NCBI GenBank assembly: GCA_937891165.1
Contig: CALAEX010000016.1
Location: forward strand, 1-17,277
DNA length: 17,277 bases
Source: an uncultured Lachnospiraceae bacterium
GTDB taxonomy: Bacteria; Bacillota; Clostridia; Lachnospirales; Lachnospiraceae
Direction of reading: 5' to 3'
Positions 1 through 6,857 of this stretch are shown one piece after another. The notes under the pieces were generated by a model. It was not told the DNA's origin. It searched no databases and worked only from the letters and a program-made list of their open reading frames with translations. Position 1 is the first letter of the stretch, and each line of letters starts with the position of its first letter. Position numbers and translations under genes: made by a program.

Positions 1-72
1 ATAATAGTTAGGAAGATTTGTTTTAAGAAAATCTTGATAGGTGGTATGACCACCGAAAGTAATAGGTAACAA
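1..72 (-). CDS. N-terminal fragment of an unknown leftward protein
   Basis: Reading leftward, an open frame starts with TTG at 72-70 and stays open to the window edge, giving 24 residues (MLPITFGGHTTYQDFLKTNL, then PNYY). A good GGAGG lies seven bases before the TTG, and a possible promoter (TTATGA, 16 bases, TATACT) lies just upstream of that on the minus strand. The upstream arrangement is what supports it as a real gene start; the fragment is too short to recognise a family. A GGTGGTATGACCACC palindrome at 41-55 falls inside the frame. It could also be a decayed remnant. Confidence 0.4.
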   Translation of the reverse strand, partial: MLPITFGGHTTYQDFLKTNLPNYY

Positions 73-130
73 AAAATCGCCTCCAATCGAACTATAGTAT
101 ATAGTATATCGGCTTTATCATAAATTTTTT

Positions 131-158
131 TTGATAAAAAAGTGGGGGATTTTAATAA
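131..158 (+). promoter_or_regulatory. Possible prfA promoter
   Basis: TTGATA at 131-136 and TAATAA at 153-158 are separated by 16 bases. Both elements are imperfect and the region is very A+T-rich, so this is only the best candidate in the interval. The likely leader downstream contains a GGAATCT/AGATTCC stem (163-169 with 195-201) closing a 25-base loop. Confidence 0.3.
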
Positions 159-231
159 AAAAGGAATCTAAAAGCCTTGATTTTACTGACTTAAAGATTC
201 CGAGAGATTATAGAACAGTAATGGAGGATTT

Positions 232-1305
232 ATGTTTGATAAGTTAGAGGATTTATTGAGAAGATTTGAAGAAATCCAAAATGAGTTAAGTGAACCATCA
301 GTAGTTAGTGACCAGAGTCGTTTTCGTAAGCTGATGAAAGAACAAAATGATTTAACTCCAATTGTGGAGGCTTTTTTGGAATATAAGAAAGAAAAGCAGA
401 ATATTGAAGATAGTTTGTTAATTCTTGATGAGGAAAGTGATGAAGAAATGAGAGAACTTGCCAAAGAAGAATTAGCAGAAAGTAAAGCTAATGTAGAAGT
501 ATTAGAAAACAAATTGAAAATTTTACTTTTACCAAAAGACCCAAATGATGAGAAAAACGTTATCGTAGAAATTCGTGGTGGTGCAGGTGGTGATGAAGCT
601 GCTTTGTTTGCAGCGGAATTATACCGTATGTATTGTAAATATGCGGAAGTACAACGTTGGAAAATTGATTTGATTTCTGTGAGTGAAAATGGAATTGGTG
701 GTTTTAAAGAAGTTGTTTTTATGGTAAATGGTGCTGGAGCATATTCTAAGTTAAAATATGAAAGTGGAACACATCGTGTACAGCGTATTCCGGTGACAGA
801 ATCTGGTGGACGTATTCATACTTCCACAGTTACAGTGGCGATTATGCCAGAAGCAGAAGAAGTGGATGTAGAAATCAATCCAAACGATTGTAGAATTGAT
901 GTATTTCGTTCTTCGGGTAATGGTGGACAGTGCGTTAATACAACCGACTCTGCGGTACGTTTGACACATATTCCAACTGGCATTGTAATTTCTTGTCAGG
1001 ATGAAAAATCTCAGTTAAAGAACCGTGATAAAGCATTTAAAGTATTACGTGCAAAACTGTATGAATTAGAATTAGAAAAGGCACAGGCAGAAGAAAGTGC
1101 ATTGAGAAAAAGTCAAGTAGGTACAGGTGACCGTTCCGAAAAAATTAGAACATATAACTTCCCACAAGGAAGAGTAACAGACCATAGAATCAAATTGACT
1201 GTTTACAATTTGGATGCTGTTATGAATGGAGATATTCAAGAATTTGTAGATTCTTTAATTGCAGCAGACCAAGCAGCGAAATTAACACAGATGGCAGAAA
1301 GCTAA
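232..1305 (+). CDS. prfA: Peptide chain release factor 1 (RF1)
   Basis: Class I release factor that reads UAA and UAG in the ribosomal A site and triggers hydrolysis of peptidyl-tRNA. The 357-residue length is normal for RF1. The codon-recognition tripeptide is P187-V188-T189, the PxT form that marks RF1 rather than RF2 (which has SPF). The catalytic GGQ is at residues 231-233 in the context SSGNGGQCVNTTDSAVRLTH, a typical clostridial version; the Gln is the residue methylated by PrmC. The start is supported by a GGAGG at about 222-226. It stands alone here: prmC, often next to prfA in Firmicutes, is not in the window. A strong terminator follows directly. Confidence 0.97.
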   Translation: MFDKLEDLLRRFEEIQNELSEPSVVSDQSRFRKLMKEQNDLTPIVEAFLEYKKEKQNIEDSLLILDEESDEEMRELAKEELAESKANVEVLENKLKILLLPKDPNDEKNVIVEIRGGAGGDEAALFAAELYRMYCKYAEVQRWKIDLISVSENGIGGFKEVVFMVNGAGAYSKLKYESGTHRVQRIPVTESGGRIHTSTVTVAIMPEAEEVDVEINPNDCRIDVFRSSGNGGQCVNTTDSAVRLTHIPTGIVISCQDEKSQLKNRDKAFKVLRAKLYELELEKAQAEESALRKSQVGTGDRSEKIRTYNFPQGRVTDHRIKLTVYNLDAVMNGDIQEFVDSLIAADQAAKLTQMAES

Positions 1306-1313
1306 AAAATATT

Positions 1314-1383
1314 AGAGTCATTAGGAAATAGAACGAATATAAGTAAAGTTTGCATCTATTTTCTAATGACTCTTTGTTTTTTT
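1314..1383 (+). terminator. Intrinsic terminator after prfA
   Basis: A 19-base arm (1314-1332) pairs with 1355-1373, with one G-U pair, around a 22-base loop, and is followed by TTGTTTTTTTT. It sits eight bases after the prfA stop, and the long stem makes it convincing. Confidence 0.9.
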
Positions 1384-1396
1384 GCTATAGGTTTGA

Positions 1397-1591
1397 TTAA
1401 AGTTTCTTTACTTTATCTGGTATAATTGGACGAAAATGGTATACTTCATCATAAGATTGGATTCCTTCTTTTGTTTCTGGGTTCATGGCAACTGTTCCTG
1501 TACAATCACGAGCAGAAGCACAGTTGTGGAAGTCTAAACATTCGTCAATTTCTTTTTCACGGAGTTTTTCTTGTTCTTGTAGCGAGGACAT
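1397..1591 (-). CDS. Small cysteine-containing protein of unknown function
   Basis: The protein of 64 residues starts MSSLQEQEKLREKEIDECLD and contains Cys at 18, 24 and 30, with the local pattern DFHNCASARDC. It is soluble and highly charged, with no signal peptide. I chose the ATG at 1591-1589 because AAGGTGA lies at a proper distance upstream of it. The frame is open further upstream to 1711, but that would add a hydrophobic A+T-rich stretch encoded in what looks like the intergenic and promoter region. I do not recognise a family; the cysteines could bind a metal, but the sequence does not show this clearly. It converges on prfA and diverges from the accessory block. Confidence 0.65.
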   Translation of the reverse strand: MSSLQEQEKLREKEIDECLDFHNCASARDCTGTVAMNPETKEGIQSYDEVYHFRPIIPDKVKKL

Positions 1592-1704
1592 AAATTCACC
1601 TTCTTTCTTTATTTGATAGTATGTGAAAAAAATAAGAAAATATAAAAAATAATAAAAAATGAGAATTGGTGTGAATACAATATTTTTTAAGATAATTGGG
1701 AGGA

Positions 1705-1770
1705 TTGACAAGAGTCTAAGGAATGTATAGGATATAATTTGTAACTACATAAAAAATAGAGTATTATAAT
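1705..1770 (+). promoter_or_regulatory. Promoter region of the five-gene accessory block
   Basis: A consensus TTGACA (1705-1710) is followed 16 bases later by TATAGG (1727-1732), which runs into a perfect TATAAT (1733-1738). A second perfect TATAAT, with an upstream TAT, lies at 1765-1770 without a good -35. Either could drive the block. Which is used cannot be told from sequence, but no other intergenic space in the block offers a comparable promoter. Confidence 0.55.
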
Positions 1771-1787
1771 GGTATTACAAGATTAGT

Positions 1788-1795
1788 GGGGGGGG
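1788..1795 (+). promoter_or_regulatory. G8 homopolymer in the ribosome-binding position
   Basis: Eight consecutive G residues end ten bases before the ATG at 1806, where a Shine-Dalgarno is expected, and no other purine-rich ribosome site is present. Loss or gain of a G would alter spacing to the start or the strength of pairing. G-runs of this length are unusual in such an A+T-rich leader. Confidence 0.5.
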
Positions 1796-1805
1796 TATTT
1801 TTAGA

Positions 1806-3011
1806 ATGAATGATATGAGAGATGAATTTGAGGCATATGTAAAAAAACTCACAACAGCTATTTGTAAAGATATTTTTTTAGAAAAACTGGAAGAGTTATA
1901 TAATAAGTATGAAGAAGAGTATAATCTTTATTCGAAGGCTTCTCATCATGCAGAAACGGTAAGCAAAAGTTTAGAACAAGAGCTGAAGAATACCGTTTTG
2001 TTTTTAAAAGATGTTGATGAAAAGACAAGTAAGTCTATGGATTTTATTAATGACAATATTGGTCAAATGGAAGAATTTACGGAACAAATGTTTTTAAAAA
2101 TGTGGAATCTAAACGAAGATAAGAGGATAGAGTTTATATCTGCACTTTCATCTCATATTGATGGTTATAAAAAAGAATTGGCAAAAATATTTAAAGATGG
2201 TAATAAAAATATTTCTAATAAGTTAGCTGGTGTAATTACTCCAGAGATATTACAGCAATTTTTAGACTCTTTGGAAGAAAATACTCGAGAAACAAAAGAG
2301 TTAGCATCATTTATTAGTGATACTTATAAGCAAGAAGTAGAGAAGAGCATAAAGCAGATTGTACAAGCCAATCGAAAAGCTATGGAAGAAACAAATATAA
2401 GTGTTTCTGAATATATGAAACAAATCATGGACGAGTTAGGAGAAACTCAAAAAAATGCTGTAGCTTCCATTGAAGAACAAAAAAATGCAGTTGCAAATAC
2501 AACATCTAGATATACTTCATTACTCATACAATGTTTTAATAAATTTGCACAGACAGAAAAAGAAAATAGAGAAAAAGCTTTAGAAGAACAGAAAAAGTTA
2601 ATTGCAACTATTGGACCAAGTGATGAGAAAATAGCTCAATTTGAGAGTAGAGTAATAAAGCTTGAGAGATTGATAAAAGAAATGGAAAAGACAAATGAAA
2701 CATATTATCAGAAAATACAACAAGCTTTTGAACAATATGTAAAGGAACAAAGAAGTCTACAAATACAACAGTATGAAAATATGGCATTATTGCAAAGGAG
2801 AACAGAGGAATTATCCCATCGAGCAGCGAAAACTACAGATACTACTATGATTTTACTTTGTATTATTTTTGGATTAGAAATAGGTAATGTTTTTGGAGGT
2901 ATTGGCTTATTAGTAACTGCTGGAGTCATTATCAGTGCAGTAATGTTTCATCCAAAATGGAAAATGAAAGTAATATCTTTTGTAAAAACGAAACTATTGC
3001 CAGAAAAATAA
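1806..3011 (+). CDS. Coiled-coil protein with C-terminal membrane hairpin
   Basis: The protein of 401 residues is almost entirely charged helix. Residues about 1-340 are rich in E, K and Q with heptad-like spacing, typical of long coiled coils, and include a short internal duplication of QKNAVA. Residues about 346-388 hold two hydrophobic segments separated by a Gly-rich turn (GNVFGGIG), ending in a basic tail, so it is probably a tail-anchored membrane protein with its coiled coil in the cytoplasm. No enzymatic motif is visible. As first gene of the block, 42 bases before the first dynamin-like GTPase, it may be the membrane anchor or scaffold on which the GTPases act; this is inference from position and topology. 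I do not recognise a named family. Its start has the G8 run as its only ribosome-binding candidate. Confidence 0.85.
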   Translation: MNDMRDEFEAYVKKLTTAICKDIFLEKLEELYNKYEEEYNLYSKASHHAETVSKSLEQELKNTVLFLKDVDEKTSKSMDFINDNIGQMEEFTEQMFLKMWNLNEDKRIEFISALSSHIDGYKKELAKIFKDGNKNISNKLAGVITPEILQQFLDSLEENTRETKELASFISDTYKQEVEKSIKQIVQANRKAMEETNISVSEYMKQIMDELGETQKNAVASIEEQKNAVANTTSRYTSLLIQCFNKFAQTEKENREKALEEQKKLIATIGPSDEKIAQFESRVIKLERLIKEMEKTNETYYQKIQQAFEQYVKEQRSLQIQQYENMALLQRRTEELSHRAAKTTDTTMILLCIIFGLEIGNVFGGIGLLVTAGVIISAVMFHPKWKMKVISFVKTKLLPEK

Positions 3012-3053
3012 GATACTTAAAGGAAATGAAACGATAGAGAGTGTGAAAAAATA

Positions 3054-5030
3054 ATGGTGGATGAGACTATATATGCTTCTCTTGGAAAATTAACAGAAGA
3101 GATGTATTTATCTTTAGCTAAAACACAAAGTTCCCAAATGCAAGACCAATTAGTTGCATACCATTCTTTTGCAGAGAAAAAAATAGCAGAAATCATTAAA
3201 GAAATGGGTGAATGTTGTGCAGGAGAAATGATGAATGAATATAAAAAGAAATTACAGATTCTTCATGATGATTTTTGCTATATGAAAAATGATATTAATA
3301 ATAAATATAAAATATATTTACGTGGGTGTGGGAAGGCTGGAAAATCTACATTGCTTAATGCATTGCTTTCTTTGGATGAGTCTATTGGAAGTCGAATGGG
3401 AAGACTTCCGATGACTTTTATTGTAGATATGTATACGGAAGAATTATCAACACAAGAAGCGGAAGTAAGGACAATAGAAGCAGATGGGAATGGTAAGTAT
3501 ACAAAAATGGACCGTGCAAAAGCAATACAAATGGAAGATGAGGAAGAACGTTTATTTTCTTTGTCTAAGGAAAAGTGTAGAGTTGAAATTGAAAAAAAAT
3601 GTAAGAAAGTATTTTTACAACAAGAGAGAGAAGATATTGAAAGGGATATATATCAAAAAGGTTTGTTAAAGACGAGTATTCGAGAGATTAAGTGGGGTAT
3701 AGGAAAAAATAATTTTTTTCGTAATTGTGTATTAATTGATACTCCAGGTTTAAGTCAAGAATTAAGATTTACAAATGTAATAGAAGATGTTAAAAATTAT
3801 GAAGTAGATGGTATCATTTGGGTAATAAGTTCCGAATCGTTAGCAAAACAAGAGGTAATAGATGCATATAAGGAAGAAATGAAAGAAATGCAAGCGATTT
3901 ATGAGGGAAGGAAAATTATTGCGGTAATCAATATGTATGGTTCTGGAGAAGACTATACTTATGGTAGTCGTATGTGGAACAGAATAGAAAAGCGAGCGAA
4001 AAAAATATATTGTGATACTTATGGGTTTGATAAGTTGATTTGTGTGAATGCGAAGCTTGCATATGATGGTAATATAAAAGGGAATGAAGAAGATATACAA
4101 AAGAGTAATATTTCTGAACTTAGAAAGATAATCAATGAGATGTTTGTGGAAAGAAGTACAGAAACGTATCATTATGATAAATTAAATAAAATAGATTCTT
4201 TTTTAACAAATTTATATAAAGAAACAAAACAAATGGAAATAGAGCTTAGGAAAAAACAAAAAGATTATGAGGATAAAGAGAATAAAATTAAAAATCAAGA
4301 AATTGCTTGTGAGAATCTTGTAAAGGAGGATAGAGAAAAGATTTTAAGAAAACATTTTATTGAAATTAGAGGGAAAATTAATAGAGATAGTGAGATAGTA
4401 CAAAATTTAGGACAGTGGAGCGAAGCAGCGGTTAATACCTATCTTGCAAATGAAATAGTAAATACAGAGGAATTACGAAAGAATTTAAATGAAATGTTAC
4501 AAAATAGTAGTTCAAAAGTTTATAGTCGATTCCAAGAACAGCAAATACATAGTATTATAAGTGGATTTAAGACCGAACAGTATGCATTACAATATTTTGA
4601 AAAATCGAATACAAGTCTTGTACTTAACACAGAGGAAGAAAAGAAGCCAGAGCCGATGTATAAAATAAATGGTTGGGATATCACAAGAAATATTATAACC
4701 AACATTTTTGGAAAGAATATAGCGACAAGGTTTATCAGTGGGATATTAGAAGGGTTTAGAAATGCAATAAAGTCTCCACAGGATAGACTATATGAGTCTA
4801 TTAAGGAGAGTTTAGAGAAGTGGGCACAACAGTGGAATTTATCAGAGACTATTACGAATTATGCTAAGTTATGTAGGAAAACATTAGACAAGTCTATGGA
4901 ACAAACTTGTTGTTGTTATGATGATATAGAGTTATTGTTACTTCAATTAAGTAAGTTTAATAGCGAAAAGCCACAGATGGAATGGGAAAAAGTTGGTTTG
5001 GAGGAATTGTTAGGAGGGTGTTTAGAATGA
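3054..5030 (+). CDS. Dynamin-like GTPase with non-canonical G4 motif
   Basis: The protein of 658 residues has an N-terminal helical stretch (1-85), then a GTPase domain. The P-loop is GCGKAGKST at residues 91-99, a plausible G2 threonine sits in PMTF shortly after it, and G3 is DTPG at 229-232. The place of the guanine-specifying NKxD is taken by VINMYGSGED (N293-M-Y-G), so the Lys and Asp of G4 are missing. Residues about 370-500 are a charged coiled coil, and the C-terminal third is helical. The size and order fit bacterial dynamin-like proteins, which bind and reshape membranes and often act as unequal pairs. It overlaps the second GTPase by four bases (ATGA), so the two are probably made together. 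No strong Shine-Dalgarno precedes its ATG. The altered G4 suggests weaker or altered nucleotide use and a partner role. Confidence 0.88.
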   Translation: MVDETIYASLGKLTEEMYLSLAKTQSSQMQDQLVAYHSFAEKKIAEIIKEMGECCAGEMMNEYKKKLQILHDDFCYMKNDINNKYKIYLRGCGKAGKSTLLNALLSLDESIGSRMGRLPMTFIVDMYTEELSTQEAEVRTIEADGNGKYTKMDRAKAIQMEDEEERLFSLSKEKCRVEIEKKCKKVFLQQEREDIERDIYQKGLLKTSIREIKWGIGKNNFFRNCVLIDTPGLSQELRFTNVIEDVKNYEVDGIIWVISSESLAKQEVIDAYKEEMKEMQAIYEGRKIIAVINMYGSGEDYTYGSRMWNRIEKRAKKIYCDTYGFDKLICVNAKLAYDGNIKGNEEDIQKSNISELRKIINEMFVERSTETYHYDKLNKIDSFLTNLYKETKQMEIELRKKQKDYEDKENKIKNQEIACENLVKEDREKILRKHFIEIRGKINRDSEIVQNLGQWSEAAVNTYLANEIVNTEELRKNLNEMLQNSSSKVYSRFQEQQIHSIISGFKTEQYALQYFEKSNTSLVLNTEEEKKPEPMYKINGWDITRNIITNIFGKNIATRFISGILEGFRNAIKSPQDRLYESIKESLEKWAQQWNLSETITNYAKLCRKTLDKSMEQTCCCYDDIELLLLQLSKFNSEKPQMEWEKVGLEELLGGCLE

Positions 5031-6838
5031 AAATGTTTGATTTACAAAAATCACCAATAAGACAAAATATTAATAGTTTAAAAGAAAATCAGTTATCTGT
5101 ATTTGAGGATGGAAATTTTGAAAGAGAAGGAGAACACTTACACTATGTAGGTATTCAGGTTCGGACCATATTAAAGGATATTGAAAATATGATGGGAACG
5201 ATGCAAAATCATGCGAATGATACGATACGAATTGCTGTTATGGGAGAAGTAAAGGCAGGAAAATCTACTTTTATCAATGCGTTAGCAGGAAAGAAAGTAG
5301 CATATACAGACATTCTTGAAGCTACAGCAATTGTATCAGAAATTACGTTTGCAGAAGAAGAGTATGTACATTTACTTGATGCGAAAGGTCAGATAGTGAA
5401 AGATTTTTCTATGGAGGAAATGTTAGAGTGGATGGAGGAGATGGTAGATGAGGAAGCGGATTTTTCAGAGTATGAAAAGATGGATATTGGTATAACTGCA
5501 GAATCTTTAAAAGAAGTGATATTGGTAGATACTCCGGGATTACTTTCTATTACATCTCAAAATCATGATATAACAAATAAATATGTTGCAGAAACAGATT
5601 ATATTATTTGGGTAATCAATAGTCATAATTTAGGCTCAAAAGCAGTGAATGATTATATTGATAAAATAAAACTTTCTGGAAAACCAATGATTGGAATTAT
5701 CAATAAGGTTGATTCTATGGAAGAGCAGAAAGAAATAGAAGAATATATTTTTAAAGAGTATGGAGCTATTTTCGAGGATATTTTCTTTGTTTCTTCAAAA
5801 AAGGCATGGGATTTACTGCAATTAGGTGAAGAAGATTGGAAAGAGCAGACAGGGTTTGAAGGTATTTTAGATTGTATAGAAGAACTTGCAGAGGATAAGG
5901 AGCATAGTACAACGCAAACACAATATTATCAACTTCAAAGAGAACGAGAAGTACATATGAAAATGCGTGAGAGAATACGAAAAAGAAAAGAGTATTATGA
6001 TAATGAAATAGCAACATTTTCTTATGTTAATACAGAATTGAAAAAAAGTATACGTCAAGAGATAAAACGTTGGTGTAAGGATGAATTTTTTATAACAGAG
6101 AGAGAAAAGTTACTTCATGCAAGTAATGAGAGATTTCCTGAATTATTTTCAAAATATAGCGATTCTTTATATTTGACTGATATTATCGAGAAAAAGTATA
6201 ATGAGATAACTTCATTTATTTATCAAAAATGGAATATTGTGATGGAGTCATTGTCTATAACTTCATCACAAGTTACTGTAGATTTTACATATGATAAAAC
6301 GATTACGTTAGAACAGGAAAAAGTAGAAAACAGTTTGTCAGATGTAGATTTTGATAAAAAAATAAAAAGTGTATTAGTGAAAGGAATTGCATTTGCAGGA
6401 TATTGGGCGTGGCTCGGACCAGCGGCAGAAGTAGCAACTTTTGTAGGTTCTTTGATTCCTTGTACTATGCCGTTTGTGATTGCAGGAACAGTTTTTGATG
6501 TAGTCAAGAAAAATAGTGCGGATACTCGAGCTGTTATGGAAAATACAAAAAAGAAACAGGAAGCGGTGGAGGATTTGTATAAAGAAGTGCTAAAGCTTAT
6601 GCTTAAAGAGAGTGATAAGATGGAAAAAGAATTATTTGCTTGTACAGACCATTATTATAAAGACAAATGTGAGGAATATAAAGAAAAGACAAAACAATTT
6701 CATTTTGATTTTACTGATATTGCATTTAGTAAATTTATGGTAGCATTAGATACCTATATAACTAAGCTAGATGCAGCAATAGGAACATTAGGTGAAGATA
6801 AGTTGCCTGAACCGCCAAAGGCTAGCAATTTAGAATAG
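5027..6838 (+). CDS. Dynamin-like GTPase with full G motifs
   Basis: The protein of 603 residues starts at the ATG overlapping the previous stop by four bases. I preferred this start over an in-frame ATG at 4982 because GGAGG at 5013-5017 is correctly spaced for it. The GTPase motifs are complete: GEVKAGKST (G73 on), DTPG at 168-171 and NKVD at 226-229, with a TAIVSEIT segment as G2. After the GTPase domain comes a long helical region, then at about 450-492 a hydrophobic Gly/Ala-rich stretch (GIAFAGYWAWLGPAAE, then FVGSLIPCTMPFVIAG). This resembles the membrane-inserting paddle or hairpin of bacterial dynamin-like proteins. A charged helical tail follows. It is the likely catalytically active, membrane-engaging half of the pair with the preceding GTPase. 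A 19-base gap leads to the helicase reading frame. Confidence 0.9.
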   Translation: MKMFDLQKSPIRQNINSLKENQLSVFEDGNFEREGEHLHYVGIQVRTILKDIENMMGTMQNHANDTIRIAVMGEVKAGKSTFINALAGKKVAYTDILEATAIVSEITFAEEEYVHLLDAKGQIVKDFSMEEMLEWMEEMVDEEADFSEYEKMDIGITAESLKEVILVDTPGLLSITSQNHDITNKYVAETDYIIWVINSHNLGSKAVNDYIDKIKLSGKPMIGIINKVDSMEEQKEIEEYIFKEYGAIFEDIFFVSSKKAWDLLQLGEEDWKEQTGFEGILDCIEELAEDKEHSTTQTQYYQLQREREVHMKMRERIRKRKEYYDNEIATFSYVNTELKKSIRQEIKRWCKDEFFITEREKLLHASNERFPELFSKYSDSLYLTDIIEKKYNEITSFIYQKWNIVMESLSITSSQVTVDFTYDKTITLEQEKVENSLSDVDFDKKIKSVLVKGIAFAGYWAWLGPAAEVATFVGSLIPCTMPFVIAGTVFDVVKKNSADTRAVMENTKKKQEAVEDLYKEVLKLMLKESDKMEKELFACTDHYYKDKCEEYKEKTKQFHFDFTDIAFSKFMVALDTYITKLDAAIGTLGEDKLPEPPKASNLE

Positions 6839-6857
6839 AAGAGTAAGGAGATAGAAA

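Noticed and set aside
41..55. GGTGGTATGACCACC palindrome as an operator
   Set aside because: It falls inside the coding frame of the partial leftward gene and downstream of its start, so there is no support for an operator role.
1592..1711. N-terminal extension of the small minus-strand protein, adding a hydrophobic segment
   Set aside because: It is A+T-rich low-complexity DNA overlapping the promoter region of the accessory block; the start at 1591 has the better ribosome-binding site.
3840..4172. Antisense open frame of 110 residues inside the first GTPase gene
   Set aside because: Its low-complexity F/I/Y-rich product mirrors the A-rich sense strand; there is no ribosome site and the sense gene is clearly coding. 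The same applies to other antisense frames in the block.
4982..5026. Earlier in-frame start for the second dynamin-like GTPase
   Set aside because: It lies deep within the preceding gene, while the ATG at 5027 has a well-placed GGAGG and the usual four-base overlap.
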